Positions 12,050-24,561 of a stretch of DNA of 64,000 bases are shown piece after piece (within the stretch, counting starts at the first letter, position 1; every line of letters begins with the position of its first letter). The DNA is taken from the NCBI RefSeq assembly GCF_001425045.1, contig NZ_LMDJ01000003.1, positions 259,276 to 323,275 of the forward strand, read 5' to 3'. The stretch comes from Massilia sp. Root351. Lineage in GTDB: Bacteria > Pseudomonadota > Gammaproteobacteria > Burkholderiales > Burkholderiaceae_D. Under the pieces are notes generated by a model. It was given only the letters and a program-made list of their open reading frames with translations, ran no database searches and was not told the origin of the DNA. The position numbers and the translations under genes were made by a program.

Positions 12050-13010
12050 CTTCACCAGCGGTTTCTGGAACTACTACATTGTGACGCTCACGCTGCTCGG
12101 CGTGTTCGGCTGCGCGGTGCTGCTCTGGTCGCAGTCCAAGCACAAGGTCAAGGCGCTCAAGGATGTGAACGCGCCGGTGGGCACCACCGGCCATATCTGG
12201 GACGAGGACCTGACGGAACTGAATACGCCGATGCCGCGCTGGTGGATGTGGCTGTTCTACATCACCATCGTGTTCGGCCTGGCCTACCTGTTCCTGTATC
12301 CCGGCCTGGGCGACTACGCCGGCAAGCTGGGCTGGCAGTCCAGCGGCCAGTACACCAAGGAGCTGAAGCTGGCCGAGGCGGAGTACGGCCCGCTGTTCAA
12401 CCAGTACCTGAAGCAGGAGGTGCAGGCGGTGGCGGCCGATCCGAAGGCGCAGGCCATTGGCGAACGCCTGTTCCTGACCTATTGCGCCCAGTGCCACGGC
12501 TCCGACGCGCGCGGCAACAAGGGCTTCCCCAACCTGACCGACAAGGACTGGCTGTACGGCGGCGCGCCGGACGTCATCAAGACCACCATCATGAACGGCC
12601 GCCACGGCGTGATGCCGCCGATGGGCGCGGCGCTCGGGTCGGACAAGGACGTGGAGAACGTGGCGCACTATGTGCTGAGCCTGTCCGGCGGCGCGGCCGA
12701 CCCGATCAAGGTGGTGTTCGGCAAGAACAAGTTCAACGCCTGCATGGGCTGCCATACCGGCGCCGGCACCGGCAACCAGGCGCTGGGCGCGCCCAACCTG
12801 GCGGACAAGGTGTGGCTGTACGGCGGCAGCGCCGAGACCATCATGGAAACCATCCGCAAGGGCCGCAACAACACCATGCCGGCCTTCGCGGACTTCCTCG
12901 GCGAAGGCAAGGTGCACGTGCTGGCCGCCTACGTGTGGGGCTTGTCGAACCAACCGGCCGTAGCCAAGGCTGAAAGCAGCGAGCATGAACGCGCCGGAAC
13001 AAGTCATTAA
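12042..13010 (+). CDS. ccoP: cytochrome c oxidase cbb3-type, subunit III (diheme cytochrome c)
   Basis: A 322-residue protein with two N-terminal membrane helices (about 8-28 and 66-88) and two periplasmic heme c domains. The heme motifs are C148-AQ-C151-H and C234-MG-C237-H, and each is followed by the family pattern LYGG. It accepts electrons from soluble cytochrome c or the bc1 complex. It overlaps ccoQ by 8 bases, and the ccoG start lies inside its last 26 bases. Confidence 0.97.
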   Translation: MSDFTSGFWNYYIVTLTLLGVFGCAVLLWSQSKHKVKALKDVNAPVGTTGHIWDEDLTELNTPMPRWWMWLFYITIVFGLAYLFLYPGLGDYAGKLGWQSSGQYTKELKLAEAEYGPLFNQYLKQEVQAVAADPKAQAIGERLFLTYCAQCHGSDARGNKGFPNLTDKDWLYGGAPDVIKTTIMNGRHGVMPPMGAALGSDKDVENVAHYVLSLSGGAADPIKVVFGKNKFNACMGCHTGAGTGNQALGAPNLADKVWLYGGSAETIMETIRKGRNNTMPAFADFLGEGKVHVLAAYVWGLSNQPAVAKAESSEHERAGTSH

Positions 13011-14370
13011 GATGTACGCGGCCCGCGAGGAGATCTATCCTCGCGAGACCAAGGGCCGCTACGCCAGCCTGCGCTGGGTGTTTGTCTGGCTCACGCAGCT
13101 GGCCTTCTACGGCACCCCGTGGCTGACGTGGAACGGCCGCCAGGCCCTGCTGTTCGACCTGGCCTCGCGCAAGTTCTACATCTTCGGCCTGGTGCTGTGG
13201 CCGCAGGACTTCATCTACCTGGCGGCGTTGCTGATCATCTGCGCCTACCTGCTGTTCCTGGCCACCGCCATCGCGGGGCGGGTGTGGTGCGGCTTCGCCT
13301 GCCCGCAGACCGTGTACACCGAGATCTTCCTGTGGATAGAGCGCAAGTTCGAAGGCACGCGCAGCGCGCGCATGCGGCTGGCCAAGGAGGGCGCCACCTT
13401 CAACAAGGCCTGGCGCAAGGGCGGCAAGCACCTGGCCTGGGGCGCGGTGGCGCTGTGGACCGGCTACACCTTCGTGGGCTATTTCACGCCCATCAAGTCG
13501 CTGGCGCAGGAAGCGCTGACCTTGAGCTTCGGACCATGGGAATGGTTCTGGGTGCTGTTCTACAGCCTGGCCACCTACGGCAACGCCGGCTGGCTGCGCG
13601 AGCAGGTGTGCAAGTACATGTGCCCCTATGCGCGCTTCCAGAGTTCGATGTTCGACCGCGACACGCTGATCATCACCTATGACGCCAAGCGCGGCGAGCC
13701 GCGCGGCCCGCTCGGCAAAGGCGGCGTGAAGGATGGCAACGGCTCCTGCATCGACTGCTCCATGTGCGTGCAGGTGTGCCCGGTGGGCATCGACATCCGC
13801 AAGGGCCTGCAGTACGAATGCATAGGCTGCGCGGCCTGCGTGGACGCCTGCAACAGCGTGATGGACAAGATCGGCCAGCCGCGCGGCCTGGTGCTCTACA
13901 GCACCGACCATGCGCTGGCCGAGCGCTACACGCCGAAGCAGATCCGCCAGCATGCGCTGCGCCCGCGCGTGCTGATCTACAGCGCCATCCTGCTGTTCAT
14001 CATCGGCGCGGTCGGCGCCGCCCTGTGGCTGCGCACGCCGCTCAAGATGGACGTGATCCGCGACCGCGGCGCCATGGGCCGCGAAGTGGAGGACGGCATG
14101 ATAGAGAACGTGTACCGGCTGCAGATCATGAACACCTCCGAGCAGGGACACCGCTACCGCATCAGCGTGTCCGGCCTGCCGTCGCTGGCGGTGGTGACGG
14201 ACAACGAGGTGGAGCTGGCCGGCACGGAAACGCGCGCGGTGCCGATCCGCCTGCGCGCGGCCCACGGCGACGGCGCCAAGGGTTCGAACAAGATCGCCGT
14301 CGAGCTGACGGCGGTGGACGATCCGGCGCTGCGGGTGAAGGAAGAAGCGGTATTCATCGTGCCGCGATAA
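12985..14370 (+). CDS. ccoG: cbb3 assembly ferredoxin-type membrane protein
   Basis: A 461-residue polyferredoxin (also RdxA/FixG) with about five membrane helices and two 4Fe-4S motifs, CIDCSMCVQVC and CIGCAACVDAC. A C-terminal periplasmic Ig-like domain follows the last helix. CcoG is thought to reduce copper for CuB insertion. I use the ATG at 12985, which overlaps ccoP by 26 bases; an in-frame ATG at 13012 is a possible alternative because neither start has a strong ribosome site. Confidence 0.94.
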   Translation: MNAPEQVIKMYAAREEIYPRETKGRYASLRWVFVWLTQLAFYGTPWLTWNGRQALLFDLASRKFYIFGLVLWPQDFIYLAALLIICAYLLFLATAIAGRVWCGFACPQTVYTEIFLWIERKFEGTRSARMRLAKEGATFNKAWRKGGKHLAWGAVALWTGYTFVGYFTPIKSLAQEALTLSFGPWEWFWVLFYSLATYGNAGWLREQVCKYMCPYARFQSSMFDRDTLIITYDAKRGEPRGPLGKGGVKDGNGSCIDCSMCVQVCPVGIDIRKGLQYECIGCAACVDACNSVMDKIGQPRGLVLYSTDHALAERYTPKQIRQHALRPRVLIYSAILLFIIGAVGAALWLRTPLKMDVIRDRGAMGREVEDGMIENVYRLQIMNTSEQGHRYRISVSGLPSLAVVTDNEVELAGTETRAVPIRLRAAHGDGAKGSNKIAVELTAVDDPALRVKEEAVFIVPR

Positions 14371-14393
14371 CTGGATAACTTGAGGGACGCATC

Positions 14394-14909
14394 ATGCAAT
14401 CGACTACTTTTTCCGCCCCGCCCCAGCCGTGGTGGTCGCAGCGCTGGCCCTGGCTGCTGATGCTGGGACCGTTCATCGTGCTGCTGGCTGGCCTGTACAC
14501 CGGCTGGCTGGCCTTCTCGCAGCCCGATTCGCTGGTGGTGGGCGACTACTACAAGCGCGGCAAGGCCATCAACCAGGACTTGCGGCGCGACCGCGCGGCC
14601 AGCGCGCTGGGGCTGTCGGCCGAGCTGCGCTACGACGTGGCGCGCGGCGTGCTGAGGGGCTCCGTCGCCGGCGTCTCCAGCGGCGCGGCAACGCAGCGCG
14701 TGCTGCTGCACCTGGCGCACGCCACGCAGCCGGAGCGGGACATCAAACTGGTACTGGCGCCCGCCGCCGACGGCAGCTTCGAAGCGGCGCTGCCGATGCT
14801 GGAGCGCAGCCGCTGGCAGGTGCTGCTGGAAAACGAACAGCGCGACTGGCGCCTGGAAGGCAGCTGGCAGTGGCCAGCGCAGCGCGAAGTGACGGTGCGG
14901 GCCGACTAG
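14394..14909 (+). CDS. fixH: FixH-family cbb3 assembly protein
   Basis: A 171-residue protein with one N-terminal membrane helix (about 20-42) followed by a periplasmic domain. DSLVVGDYYKRGKAIN just after the helix is the FixH (CcoH) signature. It acts with ccoI in oxidase maturation. It is the last gene of the ccoN operon; the convergent fnr gene ends only 6 bases away, with no clear hairpin terminator between them. Confidence 0.93.
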   Translation: MQSTTFSAPPQPWWSQRWPWLLMLGPFIVLLAGLYTGWLAFSQPDSLVVGDYYKRGKAINQDLRRDRAASALGLSAELRYDVARGVLRGSVAGVSSGAATQRVLLHLAHATQPERDIKLVLAPAADGSFEAALPMLERSRWQVLLENEQRDWRLEGSWQWPAQREVTVRAD

Positions 14910-14915
14910 GAAAGG

Positions 14916-15674
14916 TCAGCCGCAGCGGTCGGTGCCGGCCGTGATGGCCTTCAGGCGCGGCAGGTCGAGCAGTTCGATTTCGCGGTTGCTGACCTTGAGC
15001 AGCGCCTCCTTCTTGAACTTCGACAGCAGGCGGCTGATGCTTTCGATGGTCAGCCCCAGGTAGTTGCCGATCTCCTCGCGCGACATGCGCAGCTGGAACT
15101 GCGTCGCCGAGTAGCCGCGCGCCTCGTAGCGCGAGGACAGGTTGACGATGAACGCGGCGAAGCGCTGCGTGGCCTGCATATTCCCCAGCAACAGCATCAC
15201 GCTCTGTTCGCGCGTGATCTCCTGGCTCATCATCCGGTGGAAGTGGCGCAGCAGGGCCGGCATGTCGGCCAGCAGCTGCTGCAGGCTGGCAAACGGAATG
15301 TCGCACACTTCGCTGTCTTCCAGCGCGATGGCGTTGCAGTGGTGGCGGTCGGTGCTGATGGCGTCCATGCCGAGCAATTCGCCCGCCATCTGGAAGCCGG
15401 TGATCTGCTCGGCGCCGTCCGGGTTCACCTGGTAGGTCTTGAAGTGGCCGAGGCGGATCGCGTACAGGCTGGCGAAGGGGTCGCCGATGCGGAACAGCGT
15501 TCCGCCACGCGGCACCTTGCGGCGGCGGCCGATGATCTCGTCCAGGCGATCCATGTCGGCCGCGCCCAGTCCCATCGGCAGGCAAAGCTGGTGCATGCTG
15601 CAATTGGCGCACTTGGCGCGCAGCACGTCGACCGTCATGCCGGGAATGGTCAGGGATGGAAGCTCGATAGTCAT
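14916..15674 (-). CDS. fnr: Fnr/Anr-type oxygen-sensing transcription regulator
   Basis: A 252-residue Crp-family regulator. The cluster ligands are in CANCSMHQLC (C-x2-C-x5-C), with the fourth in SEVCDIPF, so it should hold an oxygen-labile 4Fe-4S cluster. The helix-turn-helix MSREEIGNYLGLTIESISR has the E-S-R residues that read TTGAT. I start at the ATG at 15674; a TTG ten codons upstream is possible. Perfect target boxes lie at 2870 and 9745, so this protein very likely controls the neighbouring operons. It lies downstream of a sigma factor gene in the same direction, 46 bases apart. Confidence 0.96.
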   Translation of the reverse strand: MTIELPSLTIPGMTVDVLRAKCANCSMHQLCLPMGLGAADMDRLDEIIGRRRKVPRGGTLFRIGDPFASLYAIRLGHFKTYQVNPDGAEQITGFQMAGELLGMDAISTDRHHCNAIALEDSEVCDIPFASLQQLLADMPALLRHFHRMMSQEITREQSVMLLLGNMQATQRFAAFIVNLSSRYEARGYSATQFQLRMSREEIGNYLGLTIESISRLLSKFKKEALLKVSNREIELLDLPRLKAITAGTDRCG

Positions 15675-15720
15675 CCGCGCAGTGTAAACGATGCACCGCC
15701 GCAAATCGCCTAATCCGCAC

Positions 15721-16239
15721 TCAGGCGATCAGGTATTCGCGCGCCATCTGGCGCGCGCGGTGCAGACGGCTCTTGGCCGCCGGCACGCTCAAGCCCAGCT
15801 CCGCAGCGATTTCGGCGATACTCATTTCGGCGAAGTCGCGCAGCAGTATCACCTCGCGGTAGTCGGCCGGCAGCGACTCCAGGGTGTTGACCAGGTCGCG
15901 CCGCAGACCGGCCGTGTCCTGCGCGGCCAGCCATTGCTCGGCGTGTTCCTCGCCGTAGGGGTCGTAGTTCAGCGCGGCGCGGCCAAGGCGGCGGCATGCG
16001 CGCTGCACCACCTTGAACAGCCAGCCGGAAAACGCCGCCAGCATGCGCACTGCCTCCAGACGGCGCGACAGCACCAGCAGCGCCTCCTGCACGGCGTCGT
16101 CGACGTCGCTGATCAGGCAGGAACGCTGGGCGTAGCGCCGGATGTCGGGCTGGCACAGGCGCAGCAACTGGGCCAGCGCGGCCGGATCGCCGCGGTGGGC
16201 GGCGTCCAGCACCGGCAAATGATGATCAGACAGTGCCAT
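15721..16239 (-). CDS. ECF-type sigma-70 family RNA polymerase sigma factor
   Basis: A 172-residue sigma factor with region 2 (around LISDVDDAVQEALLVLSRRL) and region 4 (SLPADYREVILLRDFAEMSI, then AEIAAELGLSVPAAKSRLHR). No anti-sigma gene adjoins it. Its start overlaps the end of the DUF2892 gene by 14 bases, and fnr follows after 46 bases. A DUF2892-sigma-fnr operon is therefore plausible. Its promoters and trigger cannot be read from this window. Confidence 0.9.
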   Translation of the reverse strand: MALSDHHLPVLDAAHRGDPAALAQLLRLCQPDIRRYAQRSCLISDVDDAVQEALLVLSRRLEAVRMLAAFSGWLFKVVQRACRRLGRAALNYDPYGEEHAEQWLAAQDTAGLRRDLVNTLESLPADYREVILLRDFAEMSIAEIAAELGLSVPAAKSRLHRARQMAREYLIA

Positions 16240-16447
16240 TCTTCTTCGCTTTATCGAGACGGCGGCCCACCAAGGCGCACATGGGGCAGAAGCCGAACAG
16301 GCCGGAGGCGGCGATGCCGCCCGCCGACGCCGCCAGCAGCGCGCCCAGCGCGCCGTCCACCGCTATCAGGCTGATAGCCGCTGCCGCCAGGCCGGCCACC
16401 ACGCGCAACACGCGCTCGCCATTCGGTACATTTTTCACATAGAACAT
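16226..16447 (-). CDS. DUF2892 (YgaP-like) small membrane protein
   Basis: A 73-residue protein. It opens with NVPNGERVLRVVAGL, has two hydrophobic stretches, and ends with GFCPMCALVGRR, a C-x-x-C typical of DUF2892 proteins. In YgaP this domain anchors a sulfurtransferase; here it stands alone. A ribosome site lies just upstream (AAGGAGAG read on the minus strand). It overlaps the sigma factor gene and is divergent from the MarR gene at 16558. Confidence 0.85.
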   Translation of the reverse strand: MFYVKNVPNGERVLRVVAGLAAAAISLIAVDGALGALLAASAGGIAASGLFGFCPMCALVGRRLDKAKKNGTV

Positions 16448-16557
16448 TTTGCTCTCCTTTGGTAGATTGCATCAAGAGGACGTCCCTCGGCTACTAAGAG
16501 GCGGGCAAAGCGGGTTTGGATTCGCGGATTCAAAAATATTTTGGTAGGCTACACGCC

Positions 16558-17001
16558 ATGAGCGAAAAAAATAACCATCCCAAGCCCCCGACGCTGGACC
16601 AGCACCTGTGCTTCAAGCTGTATTCGACGTCGCTGAAGATGACGCAGCACTACAAGCCACTGCTGGCCGAACTCAATCTCACTTATCCACAGTACCTGGT
16701 GATGGTGGTGCTGTGGGAGCAGGAAGGCCTGGGCATCAAGGACATCGCCCAGCGCCTGCAGCAGGACTCGGGCTCGATCACGCCCCTGGTCAAGCGGCTG
16801 GAGGCGGAAGGCTACCTGCTGCGCGGGCGCGATCCGCAGGACGAGCGCAACCGCGTGCTGACCCTGACCGACAAGGGCAAGGAGCTGCGCGCCGCCGGCC
16901 TGCGGGTGAGCCAGCAGTTCGCCCACGCCTGCGCCATCACCCACCGGGATGTGGAGCAGCTGGCCAGCGGGCTGGATAAACTGAACAGCAACCTTTCCTG
17001 A
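16558..17001 (+). CDS. second MarR-family regulator of the OhrR type
   Basis: A 147-residue winged-helix protein. HLCFKLYSTSLKM contains the peroxide-sensing cysteine position of OhrR, followed by LNLTYPQYLVMVVLWEQEG and the wing RDPQDERNRV. The ATG at 16558 follows a weak GGTAGG; a TTG at 16516 would add 14 unlikely residues. Unlike the regulator at 2380, its promoter lacks the ATCGCATNCGAT core, so it may have another target. It is divergent from the DUF2892-sigma-fnr unit. Confidence 0.85.
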   Translation: MSEKNNHPKPPTLDQHLCFKLYSTSLKMTQHYKPLLAELNLTYPQYLVMVVLWEQEGLGIKDIAQRLQQDSGSITPLVKRLEAEGYLLRGRDPQDERNRVLTLTDKGKELRAAGLRVSQQFAHACAITHRDVEQLASGLDKLNSNLS

Positions 17002-17111
17002 AAGGCCACGCTGGCGCGAAAGGCGACACCCCGCAGCCGCCGGACCATGCGTGTCTTGCTAAAAAACCACTTTGATAGGAGAATTCCCCAGCGTCCCTCC
17101 TCAAGGAAGAC

Positions 17112-20633
<3,522 letters not shown>

Positions 20634-20661
20634 GCGCAGCAGGACGGCCCGGCCGGCTCCC

Positions 20662-21609
20662 TCATGCCTGCCCGCGCGCCGCGCGCTTGATGGCCTGCGG
20701 CGGCTGGCCATATGCGCGCAGGAAAGCGCGCCGCATGCGCTCCGGGTCCGCGAATCCCGTCTCACGCGCCACCACGTCGATGGACAGCGTGCCCGCTTCG
20801 ATCAGCGCACGCGCCGCCTCCACCCGCAGCACCTCCACCGCGCGCGCCGGCGACTGGCCGGTCTCGATGCGGAAGGTGCGGCTGAACTGGCGCCTGCTCA
20901 GGTTTGCCGCATCGGCCAGTTCATCCACCGACAGCGGCTTGCGCAGATTGCTCTTGGCATAAGTGAGCGCCACCTGGATGCGGTCCGACTTCGGTTCCAG
21001 CTCCAGCAGCGCCGAGAACTGCGACTGCCCGCCACTGCGGCGGTGGTACACCACCATCTTGCGCGCCACCGCCTTCGCCAGCTCCACGCCATGGTCCGCT
21101 TCCACCATCGCCAGGCACAGGTCGATGCAGGCCGTCATGCCGGCCGAGGTCCACACGCGGCCGTCGTGCGTGAAGATGCGGTCCTCCTCCACCTTCACCT
21201 TGGGATACATATGCTGCAGCACGCGCGCCTGGCACCAGTGCGTGGTGGCGCGGCGCCCGTCCAGCAGGCCCGCTTCGGCGAGCAGGAAGGCGCCGGTGCA
21301 GATGCTCGCCGTGCGGCGCGACAGCGCGCTGGCAGAGCGCAGGAAATCGATGAAGCCGGGCGTCGACACCACCAGTTCCATCGCGCCGCCCACCAGCACC
21401 GTATCGTAGCTATGGCTGCCGAACGGCTCCGTCATCACCGGCACGCCGGACGAGCTGGGCACCACGCCGCCGTGCTCGGACAACAGCTCCATCCTGTAGC
21501 AGCTTTCCCCCTTCAGTTCATTGGCCACCTCGAACACGGTGGTAACGACCAGGTCCAGCACCTGGAAGCGGGGGAAGAGCAGCAGTCCTATCTTGCGTGT
21601 CATGTTCAT
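20662..21609 (-). CDS. GlxA-family AraC-type transcription regulator
   Basis: A 315-residue regulator. The N-terminal DJ-1/PfpI-like domain (about 5-185) has the nucleophile-elbow sequence SICTGAFLLAEAGLLDGRRA. Two AraC-type helix-turn-helix motifs follow (about 215-310; SRRQFSRTFRIETGQSP is the first recognition region). Such proteins often control amine, betaine or aldehyde metabolism, but the ligand is not evident. It is divergent from the SDR gene at 21696, a likely target. Confidence 0.9.
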   Translation of the reverse strand: MNMTRKIGLLLFPRFQVLDLVVTTVFEVANELKGESCYRMELLSEHGGVVPSSSGVPVMTEPFGSHSYDTVLVGGAMELVVSTPGFIDFLRSASALSRRTASICTGAFLLAEAGLLDGRRATTHWCQARVLQHMYPKVKVEEDRIFTHDGRVWTSAGMTACIDLCLAMVEADHGVELAKAVARKMVVYHRRSGGQSQFSALLELEPKSDRIQVALTYAKSNLRKPLSVDELADAANLSRRQFSRTFRIETGQSPARAVEVLRVEAARALIEAGTLSIDVVARETGFADPERMRRAFLRAYGQPPQAIKRAARGQA

Positions 21610-21695
21610 GTCCCAAAACGAGGTATATATGGCATACGGGACTCAATCTAGGCGCCTACACTGCACTTGTCAACTTAAACCCAAGGACAGCAACC

Positions 21696-22493
21696 ATGAA
21701 CACCAACGCACATCCCGGCATTGCCCTCATCACCGGCGCCTCCACCGGCATCGGCGCGCGCTACGCCCAGCGCCTGGCCGAACGCGGCTACGACCTGGTA
21801 TTGGTGGCGCGCAACCGCGAACGCCTGCAGGCCGTCGCCGCCAGCGTGGCCGCCGCCACCGGCCGCAACGTGGAGATCCTGCCCGCCGACCTGACGCAGG
21901 AGGACGGCCTGGCACAGGTGCAGCAGCGGCTGGCGAACGACGCCGGCATCACCATGCTGGTAAACAACGCCGGCCTGGGCGCCACCGCGCCGCTGGTCGA
22001 GTCGAAGCAGGAAGATCTGGACCGCATGATCTTCCTGAACGTGCACGCGCTGACCCGCCTCACGCGCGCCGTGGCGCCGGGCTTCGCCGCGCGCGGACAT
22101 GGCAGCATCATCAACATTGCCTCCATCGTGGCGGTGGCGCCGGAAGTCCTGAACGGCACCTACGGCGGCACCAAGGCCTATGTGCTGGCCTTCACGCAAT
22201 CGCTGCAGCACGAACTGGGCGCCAAGGGCGTGCGCGTGCAGGCCGTGCTGCCGGGCGCCACCGGCACCGAGTTCTGGGACCACGCGGGCGTGCCGGTGGC
22301 GCACCTGCCGGGCGAAATCGTGATGAACGTGAACGATCTGGTGGACGCGGCGCTGGCCGGCCTGGACCTGGGCGAAGTGGTGACGATACCGTCGCTGCCG
22401 GACCGTGCCGACTGGGACAAGTTCGAGGCCGCGCGTCTGGCCATGGGCCCCAACCTCTCGCGCAGCAGGCCTGCCGCGCGCTACACGGCCTGA
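21696..22493 (+). CDS. short-chain dehydrogenase/reductase
   Basis: A 265-residue classical SDR. The ATG at 21696 follows AAGGA. The NAD(P) site is GASTGIG near the N terminus, NNAG follows at about 90, and the catalytic Tyr-x-x-x-Lys is in TYGGTKAY, with the usual Ser upstream in NIASIVAV. It oxidises or reduces an unidentified alcohol/carbonyl substrate in the cytoplasm. It is divergent from the GlxA-type regulator. Confidence 0.92.
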   Translation: MNTNAHPGIALITGASTGIGARYAQRLAERGYDLVLVARNRERLQAVAASVAAATGRNVEILPADLTQEDGLAQVQQRLANDAGITMLVNNAGLGATAPLVESKQEDLDRMIFLNVHALTRLTRAVAPGFAARGHGSIINIASIVAVAPEVLNGTYGGTKAYVLAFTQSLQHELGAKGVRVQAVLPGATGTEFWDHAGVPVAHLPGEIVMNVNDLVDAALAGLDLGEVVTIPSLPDRADWDKFEAARLAMGPNLSRSRPAARYTA

Positions 22494-22502
22494 CCGCAGG
22501 CC

Positions 22503-23309
22503 CTACGCGCCCAGCCGCGCCTTGACCGATGCCAGGTGGCGCTCGCTGACGGGGACAGTATCCCCGCAGCGCAGCACCGCCTGGCAGATGCCGTCGCCGT
22601 TCGATTCCAGCCTGGCGATCTGCGCCACCGGCACGATGGCGCTGCGGTGCACGCGCGCATAGCGCGCCGGGTCCAGGTGCTGCTCCAGGCGGCCCAGGGT
22701 CACCCGGTGCAGCACACGGCGCCCGGCCATGTGCAGTTCGACATAATTTCCCGCCGCCTCCATCCACAGCACGTCCTCCAGCTGCACGAACTCGATGCGG
22801 CCGACCGAACGCACACTGAGCTGCCGCCAGTATTGCGGCGAATCCTGCGGCGAATCTTGCACCGAATCCTGCGCGTACACCCTCAGGGCGGCGCCATAGT
22901 TGGCGCGCTGGCGCTGCGCCAGCATGGCCTGCGCGCGCTCCACCGCCTGCGCGAAGCGCTGGTCGTCGAAGGGCTTGAGCAGGTAATCCAGCGCATGCAC
23001 GTCGAAGGCCTCCACTGCGTAGCTGTTGTAGGCGGTGACAAACACGATCAACGGCGGTTCCTGCCGCTGTGCCAACTCGCGCGCCAGTACCAGCCCGGAT
23101 TCGTTCGGCATCTGGACGTCGAGGAACAGCACGTCGATACCGTTTCCCTCGAGCGCGGCGCGCGCGGCTGCGGCGTTGCTGCATTCGCCGGCCACCAGCC
23201 AATGCGGATGCTCGGCCAGCGCATAGCGCAGGTTGACCCGGCCGGGCTCCTCGTCGTCCACGATCAGCGCCCGAATCTGGTCCCGGCTTTGCCCATGCCC
23301 GCCAATCAT
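22503..23309 (-). CDS. LytTR-family response regulator
   Basis: A 268-residue regulator. The receiver domain (about 13-130) has the acidic pocket in IVDDEE, the phospho-acceptor in LFLDVQMP and the lysine in YLLKPF. A LytTR DNA-binding domain fills the C terminus (EDVLWMEAAGNYVELH). The linker carries an odd repeat, QDSVQDSPQDSPQ, encoded by near-identical 12-bp units at about 22837-22880. The start overlaps the kinase gene by four bases (ATGA), so the two are co-expressed. Confidence 0.93.
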   Translation of the reverse strand: MIGGHGQSRDQIRALIVDDEEPGRVNLRYALAEHPHWLVAGECSNAAAARAALEGNGIDVLFLDVQMPNESGLVLARELAQRQEPPLIVFVTAYNSYAVEAFDVHALDYLLKPFDDQRFAQAVERAQAMLAQRQRANYGAALRVYAQDSVQDSPQDSPQYWRQLSVRSVGRIEFVQLEDVLWMEAAGNYVELHMAGRRVLHRVTLGRLEQHLDPARYARVHRSAIVPVAQIARLESNGDGICQAVLRCGDTVPVSERHLASVKARLGA

Positions 23310-24412
23310 GCCGCCAGCTCCATCGGCATGCGCACCTCGGCCACGAAGCGGCCGCCGTCCCGCCGCGTATGCAGCGACGCGGCGGCGCCGGCCGCCATCT
23401 GCAAACGCGCCTGCGTGCTGCGCAATCCCAGGCCCAGGCCGGGATTGGGCGGCGCCGCCTGCGCCAGCGGATTGCTGATGCGGATCACCAGCAGGCCTGC
23501 CTCGCACACCAGCTCCAGGCGGATATCGCTGGCGCCGTCATGGCAATCGAGATCGTGGCGCAGCGCGTTCTCCACCAGCGGCTGCAGCAGCAACGGCGGA
23601 CAGTCCGCCGCCAGCACCGGCCCATCGCCGCCTTCGATGCTGACGCGCAAGCGTTCGCCATAGCGCAGGCGCTGCAGGTCGAGATAGTCGCGCACGAACT
23701 GCAATTCCTCGGCCACGCTGACCCGGTCGCGCGAACTGGCGGCCAGCGCGTAGCGCAGCAGGTCGCTCAGGCGGCTGATGCCGGTCAGCGCCACGCGCTT
23801 GTCGTCCGAACGCACCAGCGCGCTGATGGCGTTCAGGGCGTTGAAGATGAAGTGCGGCTCCAGCTGGCTGCGCAGCGCCAGCAAGCGCTGCTGCTCCAGT
23901 TCCAGCCGCAGCGACAGGTTGTCGGTCTGCGCCTGGCGCCAGGCCTGCTCGCGCTCGCGCGCACGCTGCCAGGTGCACACCGCCACCACGGCGATGAAGG
24001 TGAAACTGGTCCATGCCAGTTCCATGAACAGGTCGAAATTGTGCAGGCGCTGCACGGCGGCCCACACATGGGCCGGCGACAGGACCGCTCCGCCGCGCAC
24101 CGCATACACCGCACCCACGTAGGCCAGTTCCAGCGGCAGGAACAGCAGCACCACCAGCCCATACACGGCGGCGATGCGGCGCGCGTGCCCCAGCAGGGCG
24201 CCCCGGCGCGAGAACAGCAGATACATGGCGCTGCTGAACACCATCATCAGCAGATGGGTACTGAACCAGTTCCACAGCGGCACCGCGTAGGAACGCGTCA
24301 TGCCCTCGCGCAGGCCGTCGCTGTAGCTGCCTAGGGCGCCGAGAGCGCACAGCATGGTCCACAAGGCGGCGTTGATCGCCAGCACACGGGCGGCATGGAG
24401 GTAAGAATTCAT
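23306..24412 (-). CDS. LytS/YehU-type membrane sensor histidine kinase
   Basis: A 368-residue kinase with about four membrane helices in the first 160 residues. A His_kinase domain follows, with the phospho-acceptor in LRSQLEPHFIFNALNAISAL and an ATPase domain (LLQPLVENALRHDL, then GLGLGLRSTQARL). No large periplasmic sensor is present. It is the partner of the LytTR regulator that overlaps its end, and it is divergent from the TonB receptor at 24562, a possible target. Confidence 0.93.
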   Translation of the reverse strand: MNSYLHAARVLAINAALWTMLCALGALGSYSDGLREGMTRSYAVPLWNWFSTHLLMMVFSSAMYLLFSRRGALLGHARRIAAVYGLVVLLFLPLELAYVGAVYAVRGGAVLSPAHVWAAVQRLHNFDLFMELAWTSFTFIAVVAVCTWQRAREREQAWRQAQTDNLSLRLELEQQRLLALRSQLEPHFIFNALNAISALVRSDDKRVALTGISRLSDLLRYALAASSRDRVSVAEELQFVRDYLDLQRLRYGERLRVSIEGGDGPVLAADCPPLLLQPLVENALRHDLDCHDGASDIRLELVCEAGLLVIRISNPLAQAAPPNPGLGLGLRSTQARLQMAAGAAASLHTRRDGGRFVAEVRMPMELAA

Positions 24413-24561
24413 GCCGGGAAGTATACCCGCAGCGATGGACCGGAACATCGGCGAAGCCCAGGAATTCGTCCCGCGCCCGGGCCGCTTCGTCACATGGCCG
24501 AGGCGCGCCGGCAGAGGCGTCATTACACTCGCAGCCTCGACCAACCTCGCAGACGCCTTGC

